This document shows, in pieces, positions 7,332 to 15,837 of a stretch of DNA of 64,000 nucleotides. Location of the stretch: the NCBI GenBank assembly GCA_009668975.1, contig SBEG01000020.1, forward strand, positions 1 through 64,000. Reading direction: 5' to 3'. The notes beneath the pieces were generated by a model, which was not told the origin of the DNA, made no database searches, and saw only the letters and a program-made list of their open reading frames with translations. Each line of letters opens with the position of its first letter. Within the stretch, counting starts at the first letter, position 1. Source of the DNA: Deltaproteobacteria bacterium. Lineage in GTDB: Bacteria > Desulfobacterota > Desulfuromonadia > Geobacterales > Geobacteraceae. The position numbers and the translations under genes are program-made.

Positions 7332-8640
7332 TTGACGTACTCCCCGCCCAAAAGGCGAGGATACTGGATTCAAACAGTGATTGCCGGGATTGGCCCCGAT
7401 CTTACATCGCCTAGCCCAAGAGCTGACGTCCCAGCTCGTTGAATATTGATTGCCGCATTGAGATCCCGGTCGTGGATAGCACCACAGTCGCAGCTCCACT
7501 CCCGATCACGGAGCATCAATCTCTCGTTGATCTTTCCGCATGAACTGCACAGCCTGCTACTTGGGAACCAACGGTCAATTTTGACGATGGTGCAGCCGGT
7601 CTTGCTTGCCTGATGCTCCAGGATCGAAACGAAACCGCCAAAGCCCAGGTCGGATACCTTTCGCCCCCACAGTGCCTTCATGCCGGACAGGTTCAAATTC
7701 TCGATGGCAATGGCGTTGTAGCGATGCGCCAGCTTCCGGGCCTGCTTGAAGTGAAAATCCTTACGGCGGTTTGCAATTGTCCGGTGCAAGCGGGCAAGGT
7801 TCTTCCTGGCTTTTCTTCTGTTATTGCTGCCTCTCTGTTTCCTGCTGAGAGTGCGGTTGGCTTTGGCAAGCTGCTTGAGGGCCTGCTTGAGCGGCTGGGG
7901 TGCCAGTTCCTTCGTGCCATCGCTGATTACGAGAAAATCCTTCAGGCCGATGTCCATGCCCGCTATTTCGGTAGTCGCGGCACGGAATGTCTGATGCTCG
8001 GCATCGGTGACGAAGACGAAGAAAATATCCCCCAGGGCGTCCCGCTTGACGGTGAGGGTTTTGATCTTTCCCTCGATCTCGTAGGATTTGAAAAAACGGT
8101 ACTGTTGTTTGCCGATAACAATCAAATTGCCGGTGACGGAGTAGCCCGCCTGCTTCAGGGTGAAGCTCTGGTACTTGAACCACTTCCGGAACGAAGGCGG
8201 CCGGACCTTCCGTCCGGACATGTTTTCGATTTTCCTCGCCTTTGCGTTCTTGAAGAACAACAGGTAGGCTTTATCGATTCGCTGCACCACATCCTGGACC
8301 GCCTGCGAGCCGAGTTCTTTCCAGAAGGCATACCGCGGTAACTTCTTCAGTTTCGTCAGGTGCTTCATCAGCTGGAATTGGTTGAGGTGCCTGCTAAAAA
8401 GCCGGTAGTACCTTTTGTGCAGAGCAATGCAGTGGTTCCAGATTGATGCGGCAACGCCAATCTGCCGATGCAGTTTCCGGTTCCGCTTGGAAGCGTATGC
8501 CTTGAAAACGAAGGTTCTCAAGCAATCTTGCTCCATTGGGATTCGATGTACTGGCGGATAACTTCCGCAGACACCGTCCCGGTGGTGGCACAAAAGTACG
8601 ATCGTGACCAGATCGAGCCCTTCTTTTTTGTAACAGGTCT
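7332..8640 (-). mobile_element. Truncated IS200/IS605 element (tnpA remnant plus tnpB)
   Basis: The right end contains an imperfect hairpin (7341-7348 with 7354-7361) that matches the end of the fragment at 358-376. A full tnpB lies inside. At the left, only the last ~36 codons of the Y1 transposase tnpA remain, and they continue in frame from an AIM24-family gene, so the left end and most of tnpA were deleted. The element therefore cannot mobilise itself. Confidence 0.75.
7370..8536 (-). CDS. tnpB: TnpB RNA-guided nuclease of IS200/IS605
   Basis: 388-residue TnpB, an intact-looking relative of Cas12 that cuts DNA guided by an RNA from the element's right end. The RuvC acidic residues are all present: D195 (GMDIGLKD), E279 (AIEN) and D358 (DRDLNAA). 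The zinc ribbon has cysteines at 330, 333, 349 and 351. An ATG at 8536 (MEQDCLRTF) is chosen because it gives the usual TnpB start and follows directly after the tnpA remnant stop region with a 19-base overlap; a longer upstream frame has no family similarity. The guide-RNA scaffold would overlap the 3' end of this gene and the hairpin near 7341-7361. Confidence 0.88.
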   Translation of the reverse strand: MEQDCLRTFVFKAYASKRNRKLHRQIGVAASIWNHCIALHKRYYRLFSRHLNQFQLMKHLTKLKKLPRYAFWKELGSQAVQDVVQRIDKAYLLFFKNAKARKIENMSGRKVRPPSFRKWFKYQSFTLKQAGYSVTGNLIVIGKQQYRFFKSYEIEGKIKTLTVKRDALGDIFFVFVTDAEHQTFRAATTEIAGMDIGLKDFLVISDGTKELAPQPLKQALKQLAKANRTLSRKQRGSNNRRKARKNLARLHRTIANRRKDFHFKQARKLAHRYNAIAIENLNLSGMKALWGRKVSDLGFGGFVSILEHQASKTGCTIVKIDRWFPSSRLCSSCGKINERLMLRDREWSCDCGAIHDRDLNAAINIQRAGTSALGLGDVRSGPIPAITV

Positions 8641-9342
8641 TTTTTCACGCTTTGGCATCTGTCCGAAAACCCAAGCAAGAAGGTCGTCACGATTCCTGGA
8701 ACAGAGATAGATGTTTCCTGTTCCGGAAAAACTGTTGATAAAACCTTCTCCAGAAGTTGTCCCCCGAAAAAGCCCTTTGAGGAAACTGCCGCCTGAAGAG
8801 AGCGTTGTAACCTGGTAATTAAGGCCTCCATCCCACGCAACAATGTGACTGTGATCGACAATCTGCTCCTCTGTTGTCATCTCGATCATTTGCATTGATC
8901 CGAAACCTGACAGGGCTACCGTTCCCGGGCCTGTTGCTTTCATGATTACAAATCCTCCTGTCCCACCAAATACGGCTTTGTTTGGAGACTGAATATTTGT
9001 AAGGAGCTGGATCGATGCCGATGCAGCCAGAAAACAGCCGTCATTGATAAACAGCTCTTGGCCAGGTTCGAGTTCGACCAGAAAAATATCTCCCGGCAGG
9101 GTAGGGGAGAGCAAGGCTTCGCCGGCAGATACTGGCGCTTCGACAATCTGCAGGAATGCCGACACGCCTTGTGCCCCCTTCCTGAGAAGCGAAGAAAATA
9201 GTCCTCCCTTGAGTCCCCCTTTAAGGCTAAGGGAAGGACTCATGGTGACCATGGCTTTTGAAACCGCAAAAATACTCTCTCCCGGTTTGAGAGAGACTTT
9301 GAGAAAAGGATCCGTGCCGCAGGTGACCGAAAAATTGGACAA
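8518..9342 (-). CDS. AIM24-family protein fused to a TnpA C-terminal remnant
   Basis: Residues 1 to about 235 resemble the AIM24 family (TIGR00266-like), a beta-rich trimeric fold of unknown function: glycine-rich stretches such as FGGTGGF, then FSGTGNIYLCSRN near the end. The final ~36 residues (from about 8628) instead match the C-terminus of an IS200 Y1 transposase (SIWSRSYF, VIRQYIESQ). The native stop has been replaced by read-through into the element. The start is taken as TTG at 9342 because AAGGAGG lies 6 bases upstream, while the first in-frame ATG has none. It is the last gene of the leftward tra operon. Whether the fusion folds normally is unknown. Confidence 0.75.
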   Translation of the reverse strand: MSNFSVTCGTDPFLKVSLKPGESIFAVSKAMVTMSPSLSLKGGLKGGLFSSLLRKGAQGVSAFLQIVEAPVSAGEALLSPTLPGDIFLVELEPGQELFINDGCFLAASASIQLLTNIQSPNKAVFGGTGGFVIMKATGPGTVALSGFGSMQMIEMTTEEQIVDHSHIVAWDGGLNYQVTTLSSGGSFLKGLFRGTTSGEGFINSFSGTGNIYLCSRNRDDLLAWVFGQMPKREKRPVTKKKGSIWSRSYFCATTGTVSAEVIRQYIESQWSKIA

Positions 9343-9361
9343 GGAAACCTCCTTAGGGGAA

Positions 9362-9835
9362 CTAACTCTGTCTGCCTTCCAGATAACTCCGGGGGGCAAC
9401 GTATCTATCCCCGGTAATGCGGGCCAACTCCTTGTTAAACTCGTGAATAGACTGCTTGATTTCTTGGCTTCGGTTGAACAACTCCTCGAACTTAGTGGGT
9501 GTGAGAGCTTTCACGTATCCAATCTTCCTGCGCAATTGGTTCATAAGACGATCGTTGGCGCCGACGAGGTCGGCCATTTCGTTTGTGTCCATAGTAGTTC
9601 GAGAGATGACGACGGTATCTGGCCGGGCCGCGCGATCCAATTTTCTGTCGAGTCGCTCCTTGCGTTCTTTTTCTTTTTGGTCTTTAAGCTTTTGAAATTC
9701 CGCTTTTTCCATAGCGACTGTTTCCGCGGACTTCGTTTTTTTCCCTTTTACAGGAGCTTTCAGAGTTTGTTCACCCTCTTGGGGAAGTGCTGATGTGTTG
9801 CTGCCGTCTTGGGGATTAGTTGTTGCCACATTCAT
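9362..9835 (-). CDS. Hypothetical coiled-coil protein of the tra operon
   Basis: Not recognised. The 157-residue product has a disordered, Lys/Glu-rich N-terminal half (about 28-70) likely to form a helix or coiled coil, followed by a more ordered helical region (about 80-140). There is no signal peptide, so it should be cytoplasmic. It lies between traH and the AIM24-type gene in the same orientation with short gaps, so it is probably transcribed with the leftward transfer operon. A GGAGGAGAC leader precedes the ATG. Confidence 0.6.
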   Translation of the reverse strand: MNVATTNPQDGSNTSALPQEGEQTLKAPVKGKKTKSAETVAMEKAEFQKLKDQKEKERKERLDRKLDRAARPDTVVISRTTMDTNEMADLVGANDRLMNQLRRKIGYVKALTPTKFEELFNRSQEIKQSIHEFNKELARITGDRYVAPRSYLEGRQS

Positions 9836-9878
9836 GTTGTCTCCTCCGTGGGCCGGTTAGGTGTCGGCCGAGTTGTAA

Positions 9879-11354
9879 TTACTCGCCTAAAACGCGATCT
9901 GTATTGACTGGACCAAACTGCTGATTGAGAGTAGATCGAGTAAGGTGATCGAATTTTCGCCATTTGTCGAACAGGTTCTGCATGGCATTCAGTTGCTCTG
10001 TCGAGTTTGCTATCGATGCTCTGATGTCGGTTAATCTGGCGTATATATGCTCATCGAGGGCCAGAAGTTTTGATTCAACGTCCGCAAACATTTCCTTTTT
10101 GCAACTCAATTCATCCATGCCCGCCGCGCTTCCCTGCGATGATGATGATATATGGTTTGCCAGGGCAATCATCTGTGATGTGCGTCCGAACATATCCATT
10201 AGCATGGAGTAGGCGTAGAGTTTCGCGACAACTTCAGAAAGTTGTCCAATGACCTGAGTTTCGCTATTTGCCGCGATTGCGGTCCTCAAAACGGTGAGCA
10301 CCGATGCGGGTACCGTGTTGAGAAATGCGATTTCATCGGGAAGATACGTACCCCCAGTTTTCAATTTCACGGCGATCGACGACATCATAAGGGATGCATA
10401 ATTGATGAGGTTTCTGTTTGTGTCGGTAGATGCTGCGCAGGCTCCTGTGCTTGACGGTCTCAGTTCTACGTCACCAACAAAAAAGTTCTCAATGTTTCGG
10501 TTTTTGTCGCAGGGTGGCACAAATTGCGCTTGGTAGACGGAATTAGTTTGCGCGGGACTCTTGATTTCTACATCACCGATAAAGCCCCGTATTAAAGCTA
10601 CATGGGAAGAACTGATGCCTTTCAGCGCTGCCAAATTATCCAAGAGAGAGCCACTGTTGAAAATAGCTTGATAAAGAGCCGGACAGCCTGCTGTCGCCTG
10701 CTGTGCTGATTGCTGGACAACATTACCAGGGGGCGGCGGGCTACCCATTGAAGCTTTGTAGACGTTTTGCACATCAGTTTGGAAATTTTTGTAGAGATCG
10801 TCTCCGCCTGTTGATACCACGAAGTCGCCTTGGGCTGCTGTTACTTGACTTTTCAACCGATCACCGACAATATCTGACAGAGGGCTGGCAACCGTTGCGA
10901 CAAGTGCTTTCGAAGCCTTGCAGTCATCGAGTTGCAGACCGTTCAGGCGATCCGTGATGGATTCAAGAGCTTTGATTGTTTCCGAAACCTGTGGTGCAAG
11001 GGTTTTAAGCGCAATATCGAAGGCTGCAGCAGGTGCCGCCGACAAAATTCTCTGGAGTTTTTGAACTAGATAATTGAGGTTCATGAACGAAAAACCGCCC
11101 AGGAAAGCATCAATCCCCCCGCAGCCGATATTCAGCGATGGTGGCGTGATGGTCATCACGTTATCATTGCTGACTGGCCAACGTGCCGATAGTGATCCAC
11201 CGGAAAAATAGCCCCGCTTGCTTCCCTCAAAGTAGGATGGGCCGGAAACCGACTTGGAAGAGAGCCAGTCGTCCTGCCATCCAGCATACGATGCGGACGA
11301 AAAACAGAGTATGACAGCAAGTATTGCCACGAGTTGCTTCTTGTTTTTTTTCAT
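9879..11354 (-). CDS. traH: Conjugative pilus assembly protein TraH
   Basis: 491 residues with an N-terminal signal peptide (about 1-24, ending ASYA). The early block APSGW/GWQDDW and the MTITPPSLNIGCGGIDAFLGGFSF region (about 70-93) are characteristic of TraH, a periplasmic/outer-membrane protein of F-type systems needed for pilus extension and retraction with TraF, TraW and TraU. Multiple cysteines suit disulfide bonding in the periplasm. F TraH is about 458 residues, so length is normal. It follows traF in the leftward operon. Confidence 0.9.
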   Translation of the reverse strand: MKKNKKQLVAILAVILCFSSASYAGWQDDWLSSKSVSGPSYFEGSKRGYFSGGSLSARWPVSNDNVMTITPPSLNIGCGGIDAFLGGFSFMNLNYLVQKLQRILSAAPAAAFDIALKTLAPQVSETIKALESITDRLNGLQLDDCKASKALVATVASPLSDIVGDRLKSQVTAAQGDFVVSTGGDDLYKNFQTDVQNVYKASMGSPPPPGNVVQQSAQQATAGCPALYQAIFNSGSLLDNLAALKGISSSHVALIRGFIGDVEIKSPAQTNSVYQAQFVPPCDKNRNIENFFVGDVELRPSSTGACAASTDTNRNLINYASLMMSSIAVKLKTGGTYLPDEIAFLNTVPASVLTVLRTAIAANSETQVIGQLSEVVAKLYAYSMLMDMFGRTSQMIALANHISSSSQGSAAGMDELSCKKEMFADVESKLLALDEHIYARLTDIRASIANSTEQLNAMQNLFDKWRKFDHLTRSTLNQQFGPVNTDRVLGE

Positions 11355-11389
11355 CTTCTACCCCCTCATATGCCCGAACTGGACATAGA

Positions 11390-12262
11390 TCACCACTGAG
11401 TCCTGTCTCCATCAGGTCGAGACGTGTCAAATCCACCCCCCTGTTGAAATTCATGTAGAGAGTATTGTTCTGGTGTTGTTTCACCTTTCAGGAGACGCAC
11501 CGTGCGGTATGTGCGATCTTCCAATTCCTCGGCTGATGCTACGCCTGCCGATATTGGCACAAAGTCTTCCTTGCCTTTCTGTATCAAGATAAGTGTTGGT
11601 GTGATGGTAATGCCAAATCGGGACGCCATTGCCGGCTGCTGAGTAATGTCGACGTGTTTCACTACCCAGCCGGTATTCGCGGAAAACCACTTCAGAATCT
11701 TGTCCTCAGCGTCACAGTAGCCGCAGTCTGGCTTGGTGAAGACGACCAGCGCAAAATTGTCCTGGTTCTGCCGCAAAACCTTTTTCCGTGCCTGTTTCTC
11801 CATCGCTGATTTTGCCAGGTTGCCAGGTGTTGTAATGGGGTAGTCGGCTTTAACGGTCAGCTCCGGGTACTTTTGCCATACGTAGTCGGAGGTGTTTGCG
11901 AAAGCTAGAGACTTCTTCCGTGCGATCTCACTCATCTGGTAGTACTCTTTCACATTCGCTTCCGATGGCTGCCGGACTGCCTTTGCTCGAAATCCGTCAA
12001 ACAGTTCCTGGAATTCCGCCGGATCCATATCCCATATCTGGTTGTAGGTGTACTCTTTGAGGGATGGATATTTTCTGGGTTTCTTCTTTACCGTTGGCGG
12101 GTCGGCAGCTGGCTTTTTTTCTTCCGGATCTTCCTGCTTTTTATCGCGGTCGTACCACCACCAACCTTTCTGCGAATCGGTATAGTAGTCCGCATTGGCT
12201 GGTACCGGGAAACTGAGAAGAAAAGCAATAAAGATGATCATCAGAGTAGAAAAATATCTCAT
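11390..12262 (-). CDS. traF: Conjugative pilus assembly protein TraF (thioredoxin-like)
   Basis: 290-residue periplasmic protein with a signal peptide (about 1-24, ending ANA) and a C-terminal thioredoxin-like domain. The active pair CGYC is at residues 180-183 and a cis-Pro-like TPT lies further on. In the F plasmid TraF lacks the CxxC pair, whereas many relatives keep it, so this version may be redox-active. The ATG at 12262 overlaps the upstream HD-protein stop by four bases and is followed by a proper signal peptide; a longer upstream frame is not supported. It pairs with TraH downstream. Confidence 0.9.
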   Translation of the reverse strand: MRYFSTLMIIFIAFLLSFPVPANADYYTDSQKGWWWYDRDKKQEDPEEKKPAADPPTVKKKPRKYPSLKEYTYNQIWDMDPAEFQELFDGFRAKAVRQPSEANVKEYYQMSEIARKKSLAFANTSDYVWQKYPELTVKADYPITTPGNLAKSAMEKQARKKVLRQNQDNFALVVFTKPDCGYCDAEDKILKWFSANTGWVVKHVDITQQPAMASRFGITITPTLILIQKGKEDFVPISAGVASAEELEDRTYRTVRLLKGETTPEQYSLHEFQQGGGFDTSRPDGDRTQW

Positions 12263-13734
12263 TGAATTTCCACCTGTATTTTGGGGAGGATGTTCTTGAC
12301 CAGACCCCGTATCTGACTTCCCTTGCGTCGCTCGAGTGTCGTTGCATCGACACCAAAAGCCCTGGACAGGAATGGCACATAGAAGCCTGGCAGAGATCTT
12401 CCCGTACCTGTAATTATGGTGACAGGCGCCTGGTAGTAACCTTCCTTCATCATCGCAATGCACACGTCGCCGCGTTCTCCGAAACGCCTTACGATGCTAT
12501 AGAGCCAGTTTCTGCGGACAGCTTCGTCTCCATCAGCCGTGATAAGATCAAGTTGGTGGCCGGCGACCTCTTTTACTGCTTTCCAAACCAGCTTCTCACT
12601 GACCCAAACAAACCCATCAGCAATTGAGTAGGCATGCCACAAGCCCTTTAATTCAGGATCTTTGATGACAATATTGATTCTCTCCGCGATATACGTCAGC
12701 ACTGCGTCCAGATTTAACCATTCCGGGAGCTTATGCGCATGTGGCACATACATGCTGCCCGGTTCCAGGTTCCGGGCAATCCCGGAATCATCATTTTCAA
12801 CTGCAATCGGCTCGGCTACGGATTCAATCCCACTGTTTTCCGTAATGAGGTGCGTTGGCTGGATAGCGTCAATACTTTTGACGTCTCGCGATGATGCATT
12901 AGCAAGCATTCCGGCCAGTTCCAACTTTCTGACTTCCTGGTCGGCCTCTTTAAGCGCTGTTGGCAGGTGATGATTGGTTGCAAGATCATGATGGTTCTGC
13001 ACGGCTCGTTCAAGCTCAGCGCAGTTACCCAACTGCAGGAATTCCGGGATCCCCATGAGAAGCAGACCGGACGTTACCGGGTGATCCGATTTCCGGTAGA
13101 ACTTGCTGTATTGAGCCGGAATCTTTCCAATGTCATGGGCTAAGGCGATGATCATGGCATCAGGATGCATGGAGTCATGCTGGAATTTAGCGATATAGCG
13201 CTCTGTTACGGCCAGGCTGTGTTTCCATAACGGGATTTTGGCGAGATATTCGTAAGACTCTTCCCCGTATTTCCTCTCCTGTTCATTATCGTTTGCGTAT
13301 ATCCCCCGGCCAACGACGGACGGGCAGTCTCCGTCAACGTCCAGCATCTGCAATAGTTTTTCGATTACGATGCGGCGGTTGCCACGCACACTTGGTTTTG
13401 CCACGTAAGCGTTATAGAAAGCATTGATTTCTGGGTGTTTGAAAACCGGGCGGGGACGCTTGGTTTTGGCTGGCTCAGGCTCAGGCTCTCTCCAGATCCG
13501 GGAGATGAGGGCGAGAGGAATCACCGTGTCTGTCCATAATTCGCTTATTTCTTGGAGGCTTTTCCTCTCAAGGTTTTCAATCGTTTGCTGGAAACCGAGT
13601 GCGACTGCCACCTCAGGGTCGAAGGTTGTTTGCAGATCTGGCGATTTCTGGTTCGTTTTTGACAAAAGTAGCTTGCAGCCGTATCCAATCATGACCAGAC
13701 CAGTCGCACCAGAGAGATAGTAATAAGAGTTCAT
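12259..13734 (-). CDS. HD-domain conjugation protein, possible MobH-type relaxase
   Basis: 491 residues with a short N-terminal hydrophobic segment (about 5-24) and a central HD-phosphohydrolase-like domain: H172, the H200-D201 pair in ALAHDIGK, H218, and H248/H249. HD residues of this kind are found in the MobH relaxase family (TraI of R27/SXT type), whose genes sit next to traD as here. No other relaxase is visible in the window. The C-terminal 150 residues look like a winged-helix or TraI-like C-terminal domain. Its start overlaps the traD stop (ATGA). It could alternatively be a non-relaxase HD hydrolase. Confidence 0.55.
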   Translation of the reverse strand: MNSYYYLSGATGLVMIGYGCKLLLSKTNQKSPDLQTTFDPEVAVALGFQQTIENLERKSLQEISELWTDTVIPLALISRIWREPEPEPAKTKRPRPVFKHPEINAFYNAYVAKPSVRGNRRIVIEKLLQMLDVDGDCPSVVGRGIYANDNEQERKYGEESYEYLAKIPLWKHSLAVTERYIAKFQHDSMHPDAMIIALAHDIGKIPAQYSKFYRKSDHPVTSGLLLMGIPEFLQLGNCAELERAVQNHHDLATNHHLPTALKEADQEVRKLELAGMLANASSRDVKSIDAIQPTHLITENSGIESVAEPIAVENDDSGIARNLEPGSMYVPHAHKLPEWLNLDAVLTYIAERINIVIKDPELKGLWHAYSIADGFVWVSEKLVWKAVKEVAGHQLDLITADGDEAVRRNWLYSIVRRFGERGDVCIAMMKEGYYQAPVTIITGTGRSLPGFYVPFLSRAFGVDATTLERRKGSQIRGLVKNILPKIQVEIQ

Positions 13735-15140
13735 AAGATATCTCCCGCGGCAACCTCATCTTCCTCACCATAATGTTGTGAGGTTCCCATCCGTGGTGCT
13801 TCAGGGAAGATTATTTTGACTCTTGCTCCAGGAACTTTTGTGGTCAGTCCTTTCCATCTTCCGGAATAGGTCTGCAGCAAGAACTCGCGCAACTGCATGC
13901 TTTGTACGTCATATGATTTTATTGCGTCTTGCTCAACTTCCCGGGTGGTCACCTGGTTTGCGCTGTAGATGCCAGTCAAGACGCTTTTTGTGCCGAAGTG
14001 GCGGGTTACGTACTCTGATGTATCGGCATCAGGGCAACGCAGAAACAGTTTCGTGTTGCAGTTGTTGAGAATTATCTTGGCGAAGTCCTCGCCGAGAACG
14101 GCTGACAATTGGGCGATGTCCTGAACGAAAAAGGTTGTCATGACGTTCGCGGATCCGGCCATTGCGGGGATCGCTTCTATTCCCGGGTAGAGGACTTTCT
14201 GCGCTTCATCGATGAAGATGGACATAGGGATCTTAAACTTTTCCTTTTGTGACCCGTATGTTCGGCCTATGCATTTTTGCACCATGGAGAGAAGCACTCT
14301 ACCCAGGGCGTTGGCTGCGTCCGCAAATAACAGGGAGCCGGTGTGAATAACAATGATGACCCTTTTCCCTTCTTCAATTCGCTGAATGAAGCGATTCGTG
14401 TCGGCTTGGCCGATGATCCTGCCGATATTGCCGATCGACAGGTGCATCAAGGCCACGGAGAGGGACATGGAAACTTTGGCGTAATGTTCGAGAGAGTTTC
14501 CCAGGAGGTTATCGATAATACTTGCGATACGTAGTGCTTCCTCGCCGCCAATCCCATGGAGCGCGTCCCGGCTCTCTTCAAGGCTTTTACGTTGAATGCT
14601 CAGCCTGATGTTGTCAAAGTTCAAGTTTGGCAGGCGGCCTTGATGTCTGGCGATGATAGTGATGGCGGTTATCGCTGCCGTGGCCAACATGACAGCTACA
14701 TCTTTGAAGAAGGGCTCCTTGCTCGGGGGAATAGCTGCGGCAATGTGATCTGCCAGTTCGTTGACTGAAAAGTAGTACGCCATTGGGTCAACCAAGGCTG
14801 ATAGCTCCGGGTAGACGGGCGTGATTACCTGAAGTTCTTCGAGTCTCCCGTATTTTCGGGCAGAGTCGTAAATTTTGGACAGGATGTCTTGATCACCCTT
14901 CGGATCGAGGTAACAGATGCTGTACCCTTTTGCCAAATCCTGGTCGATCATATGTTCCGCAAGTCTCGTCTTGCCGACACCGGTTGTGCCGACTACGATC
15001 ATTCCCCGTTTCCGCTCGTTATCAGGCACGGTAATCGAGACAATTTTTGTCGGGTTGTCCAGATTTACGCCGCTTCCAATGTCGGTATGGTTGGCTGCCG
15101 GTTTTCGGAACAGCTTAAGAAAGGACCTGGACACGTACAT
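13731..15140 (-). CDS. traD: TraD-like type IV coupling protein ATPase
   Basis: 469-residue VirD4/TraD-family ATPase that would bring the relaxase-DNA complex to the secretion channel. Walker A GTTGVGKT is at 51-58 and Walker B SIFIDEAQ at 307-314. Family members usually carry two N-terminal transmembrane helices; here the protein starts about 45 residues before Walker A with no hydrophobic helix, so membrane anchoring must come from elsewhere. The next gene's product has a possible membrane segment. The start has AAGGAG 5 bases upstream and lies within the end of the NusA-like gene. Confidence 0.88.
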   Translation of the reverse strand: MYVSRSFLKLFRKPAANHTDIGSGVNLDNPTKIVSITVPDNERKRGMIVVGTTGVGKTRLAEHMIDQDLAKGYSICYLDPKGDQDILSKIYDSARKYGRLEELQVITPVYPELSALVDPMAYYFSVNELADHIAAAIPPSKEPFFKDVAVMLATAAITAITIIARHQGRLPNLNFDNIRLSIQRKSLEESRDALHGIGGEEALRIASIIDNLLGNSLEHYAKVSMSLSVALMHLSIGNIGRIIGQADTNRFIQRIEEGKRVIIVIHTGSLLFADAANALGRVLLSMVQKCIGRTYGSQKEKFKIPMSIFIDEAQKVLYPGIEAIPAMAGSANVMTTFFVQDIAQLSAVLGEDFAKIILNNCNTKLFLRCPDADTSEYVTRHFGTKSVLTGIYSANQVTTREVEQDAIKSYDVQSMQLREFLLQTYSGRWKGLTTKVPGARVKIIFPEAPRMGTSQHYGEEDEVAAGDIL

Positions 15141-15837
15141 TCTCCTTCAGCTCTTTAATGACCGCGGTTATGGCCTCTCTTGGTATTCGCTGATGAGTAA
15201 CGACATGGCTCTCACCTCCGGGGATACGCCTGATGCACTTAATCTTATCAATTCCACTGTGTGTGCTGAGAAGGATGGCAGGAAGTTGCATTGTAGCGCG
15301 GGATAGCTGGACGAGAACCCTTGCGTGATTGTGGCCGGCAACCGGACTAACGCTGGTTACATACCACATTCTGGTTTCTCCGAGAAAATAGCTCTTTCGC
15401 TCATGCGGCGGCTGGAAGCGCAGTGGACATACGCCCATCAGAATATAGCGCTCAAACAAATCAGTAAGTTCCATCTCAACAAGAACGTTGCCATCGGCAC
15501 TGATTCTTCTGATAACCCCAGGCACGACTTTCCCTTGCAGGGATTGCAGATTGTCATACTCCCTGAGAACTTGCGCGACACGCAGTTCATTTTCAATTTC
15601 GAAAATTATATTTCTGCGTAGCCGCTTGTTGAGCTTTCTCTCGGTGAATTCTTCGATTGCACCATTTGGCGGGATCATCCAGATGCCCAGTTTGCTGTTC
15701 AAGCGCACAGCAAAAGGTATTTTGAAGGCATTTTCGAGGGCTCTGGCAATCGCTCTTTCAATTGCATCGAGTGCTTTCTGCCCTGGCAGGTCCCCGTAAC
15801 GAGAGAGCAGTTCTCTGAGCAGGTTCTCAGAGGTCAT
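15115..15837 (-). CDS. NusA-like protein encoded in the transfer operon
   Basis: 240 residues from the ATG at 15837. The layout follows the N-terminal half of the elongation factor NusA: a helical N-terminal domain (about 1-100, with ALDAIERAIARALENAFK), then an S1-like beta-barrel starting at QGKVVPGVIRRISADGN (about 110), with YFLGETRMWYVTSVSP and VLVQLSRATMQLPAILL corresponding to the conserved S1/KH1 boundary, and a short KH-like tail (KCIRRIPGGESHVV). It is about half the size of chromosomal NusA and quite diverged. It overlaps both neighbours, so it is a true member of the operon. A role in pausing, termination or antitermination of transfer transcripts is inference. Confidence 0.6.
   Translation of the reverse strand: MTSENLLRELLSRYGDLPGQKALDAIERAIARALENAFKIPFAVRLNSKLGIWMIPPNGAIEEFTERKLNKRLRRNIIFEIENELRVAQVLREYDNLQSLQGKVVPGVIRRISADGNVLVEMELTDLFERYILMGVCPLRFQPPHERKSYFLGETRMWYVTSVSPVAGHNHARVLVQLSRATMQLPAILLSTHSGIDKIKCIRRIPGGESHVVTHQRIPREAITAVIKELKENVRVQVLS

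Noticed and set aside
7613..8341. A 242-codon forward frame opposite tnpB
   Set aside because: It is antisense to a well-supported TnpB gene, has no recognisable domain or ribosome-binding site, and reflects codon bias of the opposite strand.
9044..9793. A 249-codon forward frame opposite the AIM24-type and coiled-coil genes
   Set aside because: Antisense to two genes of the leftward operon, with no family similarity; treated as a shadow.
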